The position numbers were made by a program, and so were the translations under genes. From positions 1-64,000 of the forward strand of contig JBDWGM010000110.1 in assembly GCA_039975755.1 (NCBI GenBank): DNA of 64,000 nucleotides, written 5' to 3'. Shown piece by piece: positions 44,046 through 54,757 of the stretch. The first letter of the stretch is position 1; every line of letters starts with the position of its first letter. Origin of the DNA: JABSSA01 sp039975755 (GTDB lineage: Bacteria > Pseudomonadota > Alphaproteobacteria > Rhodobacterales > Rhodobacteraceae). Below the pieces are notes generated by a model that saw only the letters and a program-made list of their open reading frames with translations, did not search any database and was not told the DNA's origin.

Positions 44046-44150
44046 TTAAATGGCCTTCGCTGGACTGCTTGCACGCAAGGTCACCCACTCGACACGGAAC
44101 GGCGTGCGGGCAATAGTGTGTTGAACTTGAACTCTTGAAAGGTCACGCAC

Positions 44151-44705
44151 ATGGCATCGTCTCCTCCTGTTTGCGATTTCAACTGGCCTGCGCCTGATTT
44201 CAAGTTACCGGCAACTGATGGGCGCATCTTGCAGTTAAGTGATGTGCGCGGACCCCGTGGCACGTTGGTCATGTTTATCTGTAATCACTGTCCCTATGTC
44301 ATCGCGATCTTGGATCGCATTGTTCGGGACGCGCACGAGCTGCAAACCGTCGGAATTGGGGTGGCTGCGATCTGTGCAAATGACGCAGAAACCTATCCGG
44401 CAGATGGCTTTCCTCAAATGCAGAAGCTGGCCCAAGATCATGCCTTTCCATTTCCCTATTTGCACGATGAAAGCCAATCGGTCGCGCGGGCTTATGATGC
44501 GGCTTGCACGCCAGATTTTTACGGATTTAATGCCGATCTGGGTTTGCAATATCGCGGCCGACTTGATGCGTCGCGAAATCGCGCAGCCCCAAATGATGCA
44601 CGTCGGGATTTGTTCGAAGCGATGGTGCAAGTCGCTGAAACTGGGCGTGGACCCCAAGATCAGATCCCGTCCATGGGGTGTTCCATCAAATGGAAGGCAG
44701 CTTAA
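44151..44705 (+). CDS. Thioredoxin-fold peroxiredoxin-like protein (AhpC/TSA)
   Basis: 184 residues, cytoplasmic. PAPDFKLPATDGRILQLSDVRG opens the AhpC/TSA fold and MFICNHCPYV carries a C-x-x-C pair where peroxiredoxins have the peroxidatic Cys. PDFYGFNADLGLQYRGRLDAS matches the family of thioredoxin-like proteins with CNHCPYV. Probably a thiol peroxidase or reductase. gph follows with a TAATG overlap, so both are cotranscribed. Confidence 0.9.
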   Translation: MASSPPVCDFNWPAPDFKLPATDGRILQLSDVRGPRGTLVMFICNHCPYVIAILDRIVRDAHELQTVGIGVAAICANDAETYPADGFPQMQKLAQDHAFPFPYLHDESQSVARAYDAACTPDFYGFNADLGLQYRGRLDASRNRAAPNDARRDLFEAMVQVAETGRGPQDQIPSMGCSIKWKAA

Positions 44706-45376
44706 TGCAAGGCAATGTCGTTGCGCGCATCGCGTTCGATCTGGATGGCACGTTGATTGACAGTGTCGCCGATATTCACGCGGCTGTGGCTGACGTATTG
44801 CAAGACAACGGCATAGAACCGCTGGATTTACCCACGATATTATCATTTGTTGGCAATGGATTGCCGCATCTTATGTATCTTGTGGTGGAACGTCTTGGAC
44901 TGGACATGGATCGTCATGCTGCGTTGTCTCAATCTGTTTTAGATCGCTACAATCAACATGCCACATCACACACGCGTCTGTATCCGGGCGTGCGTGGTGC
45001 GTTGGAACAATTGGCATCAGCGGGGCACAGTTTGGGGGTGTGCACCAACAAACCCGAAGAGCCAGCGCGATCAGTTGTGCAACACCTCGATCTTGGGCCA
45101 TTTGAATGCATCGTCGGCGGGGATACGTTTCCCGAACGCAAACCGCAGCCTGGACCGCTCAAAGCGACCTTTGCCGCATTAAAGGGCGGACCGATGCTGT
45201 TTGTCGGTGACAGCGAGGTGGACGCGGAAACGGCACAGCGCGCGCAGGTTCCGTTTTTGCTGTATACCGAAGGCTATCGCAAAACCGCCGTGTCTGAGAT
45301 TCCCCATCACGCGGCGTTTTCGCATTTTGATCAATTGCCAAGCTGTGTTCTGGACTGTCTGTCCCCACGGCAATAG
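44705..45376 (+). CDS. gph: HAD hydrolase, phosphoglycolate phosphatase-like
   Basis: 223 residues from ATG 44705 overlapping the previous stop. HAD motifs: FDLDGTLIDSV (motif I with nucleophile Asp), CTNKPEEPA (motif II region), Lys in RKPQPGPLK and GDSEVDAETA (motif IV). The helical cap and the HLMYLVVE region fit Gph, which clears 2-phosphoglycolate. Other small phosphate esters cannot be excluded. The gene ends 8 nt before convergent purD. Confidence 0.85.
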   Translation: MQGNVVARIAFDLDGTLIDSVADIHAAVADVLQDNGIEPLDLPTILSFVGNGLPHLMYLVVERLGLDMDRHAALSQSVLDRYNQHATSHTRLYPGVRGALEQLASAGHSLGVCTNKPEEPARSVVQHLDLGPFECIVGGDTFPERKPQPGPLKATFAALKGGPMLFVGDSEVDAETAQRAQVPFLLYTEGYRKTAVSEIPHHAAFSHFDQLPSCVLDCLSPRQ

Positions 45377-45384
45377 TTGGCGAT

Positions 45385-46650
45385 TTAGTCTAACGCACGC
45401 CAGCCAATATCGCGGCGACAAAACCCGTCGGGCCAATCGATTTGATCCACCATAGCATAGGCCCGTATTGCCGCTTCTGACAGGTTTGCGCCGCGGGCCG
45501 TCACGTTCAAAACACGCCCGCCACTGGCCGCAATACGCCCATCATCAAAGGTTGTGCCAGCATGGAATACCATATGCATGCTGTCTTCGGGCAACGCATC
45601 CAGACCTGCGATGTGGCTGCCTTTTTGATAGGCGCCGGGATAGCCTTGAGCGGCCATAACAACGGTCATTGCATGATCATCTGCCCAGCTTACCTGCGCC
45701 TCGTCCAAGCGCCCTTCGGCGGCGGCTTGCAGTAAGTCCAAAACCTGCCCGCCAAGGCGCATCATCAACACCTGACACTCTGGATCGCCAAAGCGAACAT
45801 TGTATTCGACCAAACGAGGTGCGCCGTTTTCGATCATCAGGCCCGCGTAAAGGACGCCTTGATACGGGGTTCCACGTCGCGCCATTTCTTTCAATGTCGG
45901 GTAGACGATTTCGTCCATTGCGCGGGTCGCGATGTCATCCGTCAGTACCGGAGCAGGCGAATACGCCCCCATGCCGCCTGTGTTCGGCCCGGTATCGCCT
46001 TCTCCGACGCGTTTGTGATCTTGCGCCGTGCCGATGGGCAACGCGTTTTCGCCATCGCACAGAATGAAAAACGAAGCCTCTTCGCCGGTCATGAATTCTT
46101 CGATCACCACTTCAGCGCCCGCACCGCCAAAGGCCCCTCCGAACATATCATCTAAGGCGTCTTCGGCCTGTTCTAACGTTTCGGCGATGATCACGCCTTT
46201 GCCTGCGGCCAGACCGTCCGCCTTGACGACAATCGGCGCACCTTGCGCCCGCACATATGCCTTGGCCGCATCGGCCTCGGTGAAATGTGCATACGCCGCT
46301 GTTGGGGCATTGGCCGCGTCGCAGACTGCTTTGGTGAACGCTTTTGATGCCTCAAGCTGCGCGGCGGCTTGAGATGGGCCAAACACCAACATGCCTGCCG
46401 CGCGCAACGCATCGGATACGCCTGCGGCCAATGGAGCTTCGGGGCCGACGATCACAAAATCAATGGCTTCTTCTTCTGCAAAACTGACCACCGCATCCGC
46501 ATTGTCCGTATCCAATGCGGCACATTCAGCCAACGCGGCGATACCTGCGTTGCCCGGGGCCACGATCAGTTTGTCACATTTGGGGTTCTGTTTCGCGGCC
46601 CAGGCCAGACTATGTTCACGGCCCCCGCCGCCCAGAATCAGAATGTTCAT
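45385..46650 (-). CDS. purD: Phosphoribosylamine-glycine ligase
   Basis: 421 residues from ATG 46650, where MNILILGGGGREHSLAW is the standard PurD start; a longer frame upstream overlaps xseA. ATP-grasp marks: FGPSQAAAQLEASK, VVKADGLAAGKGVIIA, QDHKRVGEGDTGPNTGGMGAYSP and EYNVRFGDPECQ. PurD makes glycinamide ribonucleotide in purine synthesis. It diverges from xseA with 70 nt between them. Confidence 0.98.
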   Translation of the reverse strand: MNILILGGGGREHSLAWAAKQNPKCDKLIVAPGNAGIAALAECAALDTDNADAVVSFAEEEAIDFVIVGPEAPLAAGVSDALRAAGMLVFGPSQAAAQLEASKAFTKAVCDAANAPTAAYAHFTEADAAKAYVRAQGAPIVVKADGLAAGKGVIIAETLEQAEDALDDMFGGAFGGAGAEVVIEEFMTGEEASFFILCDGENALPIGTAQDHKRVGEGDTGPNTGGMGAYSPAPVLTDDIATRAMDEIVYPTLKEMARRGTPYQGVLYAGLMIENGAPRLVEYNVRFGDPECQVLMMRLGGQVLDLLQAAAEGRLDEAQVSWADDHAMTVVMAAQGYPGAYQKGSHIAGLDALPEDSMHMVFHAGTTFDDGRIAASGGRVLNVTARGANLSEAAIRAYAMVDQIDWPDGFCRRDIGWRALD

Positions 46651-46720
46651 GTCTGCCCTCTCTTGGCCTTGTTGTCCGGGCGTTCTAAGCTGCAGCCTGA
46701 ATAAGGACAAGGCACTGGCG

Positions 46721-48277
46721 ATGGACCTTTTGGACGACCCAACTCCCGGCAGCAACGCACCCGAATTTTCGGTCTCTGAAATTGCGGGCACCGTAAAGAA
46801 GCTGATCGAAGGTGAACTGGGCTGGGTGCGCATTCGCGGCGAAGTGGGGCGGGTCACGTTGGCTCGGTCTGGGCACCTGTATTTTGACCTCAAGGATGAT
46901 CGTAACGTGTTGTCTTGTATGACATGGAAAGGGCAAGTGCCCGGTCTTGGCGTGATGCCCGAAGAAGGGATGGAAGTCGTCGCCGAAGGGAAAATGACGG
47001 CATCTGGTTTTCAGTCCAAATTTGCATTGAACGCCCAAAGCATCGCCATTGCCGGCGAAGGTGCGTTGATGGCTTTGCTGGAAAAGCGCAAGAAAACGCT
47101 GGCCGCTGAGGGGTTGTTTGACGAATCGCGCAAGCAACCTTTGCCGTATCTGCCCGAAATTATCGGCGTTGTGACGTCCCTTCAGGGCGCTGTCATCCGC
47201 GATATTTTACACCGGCTTCGGGATCGGTTCCCGCGCAAAGTTTTGATCTGGCCTGTTGCGGTACAGGGGGAACGCTGCGCGCCAGAAGTCGCGCGAGCGA
47301 TTACAGGGTTTAACGCGATGACCCCCGGAGGCGCGATGCCGCGCCCAGATTTGCTGATCGTCGCAAGAGGCGGGGGATCGGTCGAAGATCTTTGGGGCTT
47401 TAACGAGGAAATCGTAGCGCGAGCGGCTGCGGCGTCTGATATTCCGCTTATTTCGGCTGTTGGGCACGAAACTGACACGACCTTGATCGACTTTGCATCT
47501 GACAAGCGCGCACCGACACCAACGGCTGCGGCTGAACTTGCCGTGCCTGTGCGCATGGATTTGTTGGTCTGGTTGGATGCGCAGGGTGCGCGTCTAACAG
47601 CTCAGGTTGGGCAGGGGATTGATCGGCGCAGGCAACGTTTGCAGGATTTGGCCCGCGCATTGCCACGTGTCGAAAGTCTGCTGGATACGCCACGCCAGCG
47701 GCTGGATTTCGCTGCAGGGCGATTGGGCCCGGCTTTGATTTCTGGCGTAAATGCGCGCCGTGTGCGTTTGGCGGATACATCCGGGTCTTTGCGTCCAACG
47801 CTTTTGCGCCGGATGTTGCAAACGGAACGTGCCCGCTTGGATCGACTTTCTGCCCGTCTTGACCCTGCCTTGGCACGTGTGGTGCGGGATCGCAGTGATC
47901 GTTTTGCCGCGCGCGGGTTTCGATTTGACCCAGCTTTGCTGAAACGCGACGTGGTGGCGCGTCGCAAAGCGTTGGACGACACCGTTGCCCGTATTTCCGC
48001 TGCGGGAATACGTAACCTTTCAACTGCACGTGACCGATTGGACGCGATGGATCGATTGCGCGAAACATTGAGCTATAAGGCGACTTTGTCCCGAGGCTTT
48101 GCTGTTGTGCGATCTGGCGACAACATCGTCACATCACGGGATGCGGCTCAAGCCGCGCCGGTGCTCAGTATCGAATTCCAAGACGGTGTGTTGGACTTGG
48201 ACGAGACCGCATCGATTGCGCCTAAGGCACGTGCAAAACCTAAAAAGAAACTACCCGAACAGGGGTCATTGTTCTGA
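46721..48277 (+). CDS. xseA: Exodeoxyribonuclease VII large subunit
   Basis: 518 residues from ATG 46721; sequence before it belongs to the purD promoter side. OB-fold N-terminus (EFSVSEIAGTVKKLIEGELGWVRIRGEV and GHLYFDLKDDRNVLSCM), then the nuclease domain with VVTSLQGAVIRDILHRLRDRFP, RGGGSVEDLWGFNEE and SAVGHETDTTLIDFASDKRAPTPTAAAE, then long Arg-rich coiled helices and the C-terminal strand LSRGFAVV. With XseB (not in the window) it trims single-stranded DNA. Confidence 0.97.
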   Translation: MDLLDDPTPGSNAPEFSVSEIAGTVKKLIEGELGWVRIRGEVGRVTLARSGHLYFDLKDDRNVLSCMTWKGQVPGLGVMPEEGMEVVAEGKMTASGFQSKFALNAQSIAIAGEGALMALLEKRKKTLAAEGLFDESRKQPLPYLPEIIGVVTSLQGAVIRDILHRLRDRFPRKVLIWPVAVQGERCAPEVARAITGFNAMTPGGAMPRPDLLIVARGGGSVEDLWGFNEEIVARAAAASDIPLISAVGHETDTTLIDFASDKRAPTPTAAAELAVPVRMDLLVWLDAQGARLTAQVGQGIDRRRQRLQDLARALPRVESLLDTPRQRLDFAAGRLGPALISGVNARRVRLADTSGSLRPTLLRRMLQTERARLDRLSARLDPALARVVRDRSDRFAARGFRFDPALLKRDVVARRKALDDTVARISAAGIRNLSTARDRLDAMDRLRETLSYKATLSRGFAVVRSGDNIVTSRDAAQAAPVLSIEFQDGVLDLDETASIAPKARAKPKKKLPEQGSLF

Positions 48278-48307
48278 CTTGTGCGGTTTCAATCTGACAA
48301 AGAAAAT

Positions 48308-48703
48308 TCAGACGCCGACTTTTGGTCCGAGGCAAACCATTTCGTCGCCCAGTTCTTGTGCCTCATATAGGTCCGTGCTGCCTGGATCGCTGGTGAAGCG
48401 GGCAATCAGGCCAGACGGCCCTTTTTGAAACGCCCAGCATTGCGGGTCTGGTCGGTCTTCGTACACAAAACAAATCTGCGAATTGTCTTCGTACCAATAC
48501 CCTTCTTTGCATTGACCATCCAAGAATGACCAACGCACCCGTCGATTGCCAAGGTATTCTTCGGCGCCGTAGGCTTTGCCATCACGTCCGAAAAACAGGG
48601 TTTTGCCATTTGTGTAAGTTTCAAACTCAGCCGCGCTCATGTCTTGCGCGAACACGGGAGTGCTGAGCGCACTGACCAGAAGGAAGATCGAAAGCCATTT
48701 CAT
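48308..48703 (-). CDS. Small secreted protein, conserved-type hypothetical
   Basis: 131 residues with a clear signal peptide (MKWLSIFLLVSALSTPVFAQD). The mature part has GKTLFFGRDGKAYGAEEYLGNRRVRWSFLDGQCKEGYWYEDN and three Cys (CKEG, QICF, QCWAF) plus a late MVCLG, so probably disulfide-bonded and periplasmic. I know similar proteins as hypothetical in Rhodobacterales only. Its start lies 77 nt inside the 3' end of the AlkB-like gene on the same strand. Confidence 0.78.
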   Translation of the reverse strand: MKWLSIFLLVSALSTPVFAQDMSAAEFETYTNGKTLFFGRDGKAYGAEEYLGNRRVRWSFLDGQCKEGYWYEDNSQICFVYEDRPDPQCWAFQKGPSGLIARFTSDPGSTDLYEAQELGDEMVCLGPKVGV

Positions 48704-49721
48704 GACGGCAGGTTGCCAAATTGCCGGGCGCTTGACCAGAGCAAGCTCCTGACGATGCTGTTACAGTGGCGAAATTAAACCCATCAAAGTGTTCTTGGGC
48801 CGGAATGTGCCAAACGGCGGCACGATCTGCCATGTCGACGCGCCATTGTTCAGGATGAAGCGCTGTCCACAGCATTTTAAGCCGTGCATGTGGCCAGATC
48901 GGAACCTGACCTGATGCGTATTTTGCTTGCTGGATCACTGGATCGGCAGACGGTGGCTTGTGCCACACATGCCGTGGGCCAAATTCCTCGTATCGGCCAT
49001 TGACCAGAACCCGGCGCATCAGTCCGTAACGGTCTATGTATTCATTCAAAAGCGATTGCCCAGACACCAAAACAGACAGCACAAGCATCGCGACAAGGCC
49101 CAGAAATCCTGACAGCGCAAAGGACATGGTCAATGTGGCCAAGGACCAAACACTATAGGCCAGATAGGGATGCAATCCTTTGGCATTTTTACGACGCCTG
49201 CGTGTTTCCGCACTTAATCCTTCGGAATATTCCTGCTGCCACAACCGCAATGCATATTGCCAATATGTTTCATTCAAGCGCGGGACACTCATATCCTGTG
49301 CGGTGCCTATTTGAGGATCCTGAAGCAAGCGTTTCGCGCTGATGCGATGCCCGGCCAACAGGCTTGCATGACCAACAAGGCCAAGGCGATGACCTGCTCG
49401 GATCAAACCATGCGCGGCCCGGTCCGCAATCTGCCCGAACCAAACGATGGCTGCACCGAAAACAAAGACACACTCGACAAAATTAAGTTGGCCAACACCC
49501 AACGACCAGATGACCAGATACAGCACCGGCAGATGCAACATCCCAATCGCTTTCATTTCGCGCAACCGCTGAACCGATAGCGTCTTTGCATCAAATCGGG
49601 AGGTGTCGTTGAAAATACCAATTAGCACGCAAACGCAAAATGCGAGGGGGGCGAGGATGCCGCCGAAAAGGCAGGCTCCGACCAGCGTTAAACCGGCCGC
49701 TACGCGGGAAATACCAATCAT
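48627..49721 (-). CDS. AlkB-like membrane protein lacking the diiron histidine motifs
   Basis: 364 residues from ATG 49721. Several TM segments precede a polar part. The order of blocks follows alkane 1-monooxygenases: AAHGLIRAGHRLGLVGHASLLAGHR in place of the AHELIHR..HxxGHH region, then LNEYIDRYGLMRRVLVNGRYEEFGPRHVWH, close to the AlkB block VNYIEHYGLLR..GRYE..PRHSW, and HPEQWRVDM near the end. But HExxH, the full HxxGHH and the LQRHSDHH box are gone. So it is likely not an active oxygenase. The last 25 residues overlap the start of the next gene, so the true C-terminus may differ. Confidence 0.6.
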   Translation of the reverse strand: MIGISRVAAGLTLVGACLFGGILAPLAFCVCVLIGIFNDTSRFDAKTLSVQRLREMKAIGMLHLPVLYLVIWSLGVGQLNFVECVFVFGAAIVWFGQIADRAAHGLIRAGHRLGLVGHASLLAGHRISAKRLLQDPQIGTAQDMSVPRLNETYWQYALRLWQQEYSEGLSAETRRRRKNAKGLHPYLAYSVWSLATLTMSFALSGFLGLVAMLVLSVLVSGQSLLNEYIDRYGLMRRVLVNGRYEEFGPRHVWHKPPSADPVIQQAKYASGQVPIWPHARLKMLWTALHPEQWRVDMADRAAVWHIPAQEHFDGFNFATVTASSGACSGQAPGNLATCRHEMAFDLPSGQCAQHSRVRARHERG

Positions 49722-49935
49722 TTCCACGGTATATATTCAGATTCGCACAGCATGGTTTCAACATCCGCTAAGTTCGTAAGGATGCGGTTACCGGCCATTT
49801 TCGGAGCGAATGTTCATATCCGACACACTGTGCCGCCTATAGGCTTACGGAACTGGTCCCTCGTTTGTCGGTTTTGGGCTAACTGCATGGGTTGCATTGA
49901 GCTAGCTTTATTAAAGCAAGCTTCGGAGGTGCATC

Positions 49936-51630
49936 ATGGCGCTGGATCACGCGAAAAAGGATAAGGGCGTCTGGAAACAGGGCCGTGGCAAAGGGCGTGT
50001 GCGACCCAAAGGCCGGGCGTTTGAAGATCAAGCCTTGGAAGACGTTGTTGCATTGCTTGGTGATGAACCGCGCCGGCGCGACTTGCTGATCGAATATCTG
50101 CACCTGATCCAAGACGAATATGGCCATCTAAGTGCAGCGCATTTGCGTGTACTGGCTGAAGACATGCGACTAAGCATGGCTGAAATCTATGAAGTCGCAA
50201 CATTTTACGCCCATTTCGATGTGGTCAAGGAAGACGAAACACCGCCGCCTGCTTTGACGATCCGCGTATGCGACAGCCTGTCTTGCGAACTGGCAGGGGC
50301 AGAGGCGTTGCGTTCGGCCTTGGAGGACGGGCTTGACCCCACTCAAGTGCGCGTGTTGCGAGCCCCTTGTATGGGCCGCTGTGACACAGCGCCCGTACTT
50401 GAACTTGGGCACAACCATATCGATCACGCGACCCCCGAAAAGGTCACTGCAGCAATTGCGGCCAAAGACACACATGCGCATGTGCCTGATTATGAAACCT
50501 TCGCGGCCTACAAGGCCGATGGTGGGTATTCGGTTCTTACAGACTTGCGCGCCAATGGAGATTGGGAACAAGTTCAAGACAAGGTGCTTGAAAGCGGATT
50601 GCGCGGATTGGGTGGGGCAGGGTTCCCATCCGGTAAAAAGTGGGGCTTTGTGCGGGCCAATGCGGGCACGCGTTATTTGGCCGTGAATGGAGACGAAGGC
50701 GAGCCAGGCACATTCAAAGACCGATATTACCTTGAACGCACGCCACATCTGTTCCTCGAAGGTATGTTGATCGCAGCTTGGGCCGTTCAGGCTGAGACCT
50801 GTTTTATCTATATGCGCGACGAATACCCTGCGGTTCTTGAAATACTGCGCCGCGAAATCGCGTCCTTGGAAACGGCGGGTCTTGTCGAACCGGGGTATAT
50901 CGACCTGCGTCGAGGGGCCGGTGCCTATATCTGCGGCGAAGAAAGCGCGATGATCGAATCCATTGAGGGAAAACGCGGATTGCCGCGCCATCGACCCCCT
51001 TTTGTTGCACAGGTTGGCGTTTTCGGGTGTCCCACATTGGTGCATAACGTTGAAACGCTGCTTTGGGTGGCGCGCGTGTGTCGCGAAGGGCCCGAAGTGT
51101 TGAACAGCACGGAATTGAATGGGCGTACGGGATTGCGCAGCTATTCTGTATCCGGTCGTGTTGCCAATCCCGGTGTTCATGTGTTGCCCGCTGGGTCCAC
51201 CATTCTCGACATCATTGATGCGTGTGGCGGTATGGCCGACGGGCACAGTTTCAAAGCCTATCAACCGGGCGGGCCATCCTCCGGGCTTTTGCCTGCTTCG
51301 ATGGATGATATCCCGCTTGATTTTGACACGTTGCAACCGCACGGGTCTTTCATCGGATCCGCGGCTGTTGTGGTTTTGTCCGATCAAGACAAAGCGCGGG
51401 ACGCGGCCTTGAACATGTTACGCTTTTTCGAAGACGAAAGCTGTGGGCAATGTACGCCGTGCCGCGTGGGGTGTGAAAAAGCGGTCAAGTTGATGCAGGC
51501 AGAAACGTGGGACCAGGGACTGTTGGAAGAACTGTCTCAGGCGATGGTCGATGCGTCGATCTGTGGTCTGGGGCAGGCGGCACCCAATCCGATCCGGCTA
51601 ACAATGAAGCATTTCGCAGACGAGATATAA
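49936..51630 (+). CDS. NuoE-NuoF fusion, FdsB-like NAD-linked dehydrogenase subunit
   Basis: 564 residues. N-terminal NuoE-like thioredoxin-fold [2Fe-2S] domain with CDSLSCELAG and APCMGRCDTAP as ligands; then a NuoF-like part with GLRGLGGAGFPSGKKW, VNGDEGEPGTFKDRYYLE (NADH/FMN), GAGAYICGEESAMIESIEGKRG and the 4Fe-4S box SCGQCTPCRVGC. This is the architecture of the beta subunit of soluble NAD-dependent formate dehydrogenases and HoxF. No alpha (molybdopterin) subunit gene adjoins it. GGAGG precedes the ATG. Partner unknown, so function as diaphorase is all that is sure. Confidence 0.9.
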   Translation: MALDHAKKDKGVWKQGRGKGRVRPKGRAFEDQALEDVVALLGDEPRRRDLLIEYLHLIQDEYGHLSAAHLRVLAEDMRLSMAEIYEVATFYAHFDVVKEDETPPPALTIRVCDSLSCELAGAEALRSALEDGLDPTQVRVLRAPCMGRCDTAPVLELGHNHIDHATPEKVTAAIAAKDTHAHVPDYETFAAYKADGGYSVLTDLRANGDWEQVQDKVLESGLRGLGGAGFPSGKKWGFVRANAGTRYLAVNGDEGEPGTFKDRYYLERTPHLFLEGMLIAAWAVQAETCFIYMRDEYPAVLEILRREIASLETAGLVEPGYIDLRRGAGAYICGEESAMIESIEGKRGLPRHRPPFVAQVGVFGCPTLVHNVETLLWVARVCREGPEVLNSTELNGRTGLRSYSVSGRVANPGVHVLPAGSTILDIIDACGGMADGHSFKAYQPGGPSSGLLPASMDDIPLDFDTLQPHGSFIGSAAVVVLSDQDKARDAALNMLRFFEDESCGQCTPCRVGCEKAVKLMQAETWDQGLLEELSQAMVDASICGLGQAAPNPIRLTMKHFADEI

Positions 51631-51706
51631 GCCTTTCGCAGCTCGGGGCCTTCCATCCGGAATATTTCCGGCATAGGTGAAGGGGACTTCAAAGTGGGGC
51701 GTTAGC

Positions 51707-53194
<1,488 letters not shown>

Positions 53195-53198
53195 GCAG

Positions 53199-53217
53199 TG
53201 CGCAGCCACACTGCGCA
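53199..53217 (+). terminator. Hairpin between ftsY and the EamA gene
   Basis: TGCGCAG (53199-53205) and CTGCGCA (53211-53217) form a perfect 7-bp stem with a 5-nt loop directly after the ftsY stop. No T-run follows; may attenuate or stabilise the ftsY message and not fully end it. Confidence 0.4.
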
Positions 53218-53234
53218 TGTAATGTGAGTGGTCC

Positions 53235-54137
53235 ATGACGGACTGGGTCCTGTCGATCGAAGGCACGGAAGCGGGGCATCGCGCAGCGCTGTGGTTGGCT
53301 TTGTTGGCGGCTTTTTTACACGCAGTCTTTGGAGCCCTGCAAAAAGGGCGACATAATCCCTGGCTGTCGCGAGGTGCGATTGATGCGAGCTATGGGCTGA
53401 TGGCACTGCCATTCGCGTTGTTCGTCGTGCCCTGGCCGGAACCGCATATGTGGCCCATCTTTGGTATCGCGTGGATTATTCATATTTTTTACAAACTGTT
53501 ACAGGCTCAAGCTTACACAAAGGGATCTTACACCGTCGTGTATCCCGTCGTGCGCGGAACTGGGCCATTGTTCACTGTGATTGGTGCGTATTTTTTGTTT
53601 GGCGAAACGTTCGCGCCGATACAATGGATCGGGGTGGCTGTCTTGGTCAGCGGGATATTTGGCCTCGCTCTTTATAACCTGTGGTTCTTGGAAGCAGACC
53701 GCGCCACTTTGCCGATTGCACTGGGCCTTGCCTTTGTGACCGGGTTATTTGTTGCGCTCTATACGACCTATGATGCGTTCGGAATTCGCGCGACTGCCGA
53801 CCCTTTTACCTTTCTGGCTTGGTTCTTCTTGATTGATGGTTTGGCCATGCCGTTGATTGCGTGGCGCAAGTGGCAGCGTCTGGAAATTAGACCCGCACTT
53901 GCCCCCTTGATGTTGCGGGGCGTCGTCGGGGGCGTTACAGCAGTCTTCAGTTTTGGTGCGATCATGCTGGCGACGCGACTGGATAAAGTCGGAGAGGCAG
54001 CAGTGCTGCGCGAAACGTCGACGGTTTTTGCCGCCCTAATTGGTTGGCTGGTTTTGAAGGAAACAGTGGGGCCTCGACGGATTGCGTTGATGGCACTTAT
54101 CGCGGCAGGTGCTGTGATTGTGGAAATGGGCGGATAA
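53235..54137 (+). CDS. EamA/DMT family transporter
   Basis: 300 residues with ten predicted hydrophobic segments in two EamA halves: first half with HAVFGALQKG and YTVVYPVVRGTGPLFTVIGAYFLFGETF, second with VTGLFVALYTTYDAFGIRAT and LRETSTVFAALIGWLVLKETVGPRRIALMALIAAGAVIVEMG. The PVVRGTGP and KE-x-V-G-x-R-R motifs are typical of DMT exporters. The gene follows ftsY by 40 nt and is 2 nt from yciB, so the three are likely cotranscribed. Substrate unknown. Confidence 0.9.
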   Translation: MTDWVLSIEGTEAGHRAALWLALLAAFLHAVFGALQKGRHNPWLSRGAIDASYGLMALPFALFVVPWPEPHMWPIFGIAWIIHIFYKLLQAQAYTKGSYTVVYPVVRGTGPLFTVIGAYFLFGETFAPIQWIGVAVLVSGIFGLALYNLWFLEADRATLPIALGLAFVTGLFVALYTTYDAFGIRATADPFTFLAWFFLIDGLAMPLIAWRKWQRLEIRPALAPLMLRGVVGGVTAVFSFGAIMLATRLDKVGEAAVLRETSTVFAALIGWLVLKETVGPRRIALMALIAAGAVIVEMGG

Positions 54138-54139
54138 GA

Positions 54140-54757
54140 ATGAGCGACAACACCAAAAAGATTAACCCAGTTTTGAAACAGGTTTTGGAACTTGGTCCGC
54201 CGCTGGCGTTCATGGCGATTTATTTCATGATCCGCGATGAAACCTATACGCTTGGCGGGACTGAATATTCTGGGTTCATCGTCGCGTCGCTTGTCTTTAT
54301 CCCGATCATGCTGGCGGCTATGATCATCATGTGGGTGATGACACGCACATTAAGCCGGATGCAGATATTCACGGCCTTCATGGTCATCTTCTTTGGTGGA
54401 TTAACGGCCTATTTCAACGATGAACGATTTCTGAAAATGCGCCCAACCATTGTCTATGGCATGTTCGCGGTGCTTTTGGGAATTGGTTTGCTGCGCGGCG
54501 AAAGTTGGCTGGCTTTTGTTTTAAATGAAATGATGCCGATGGAACAAGAAGGTTGGATGATCCTGACGCGCCGTTTGGCTGCGTGTTTTGTAGGTCTCGC
54601 GATTGCCAACGAAATCGTCTGGCGTACAATGTCCGAGGAAGCTTGGGTGTTAATAGAAAACGTGGCGTTCCCGATTGTATTGATGGGTGTTTTGTTCTGG
54701 CAAATAATGGCTTTACAGGAATACCTGATCGAAGAAAACAAAGACGATCAGGCCTGA
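54140..54757 (+). CDS. yciB: Inner membrane-spanning protein YciB (septation protein A)
   Basis: 205 residues from ATG 54140 with five TM segments. LKQVLELGPPLAFMAIYFM, a long TM3-4 region with FFGGLTAYFNDERFLKMRPTIVYGMFA and RLAACFVGLAIANEIVWR are the YciB/IspZ signatures (KW/RP-T-x-x-Y). In enterics it takes part in envelope synthesis with ZipA; in alphaproteobacteria the role is less clear. The 3' end overlaps the convergent Popeye-like gene by 10 nt. Confidence 0.93.
   Translation: MSDNTKKINPVLKQVLELGPPLAFMAIYFMIRDETYTLGGTEYSGFIVASLVFIPIMLAAMIIMWVMTRTLSRMQIFTAFMVIFFGGLTAYFNDERFLKMRPTIVYGMFAVLLGIGLLRGESWLAFVLNEMMPMEQEGWMILTRRLAACFVGLAIANEIVWRTMSEEAWVLIENVAFPIVLMGVLFWQIMALQEYLIEENKDDQA

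Noticed and set aside
50170..51387. 405-codon open frame on minus
   Set aside because: It is the antisense shadow of the NuoE-NuoF fusion; no ribosome site, no family motifs.
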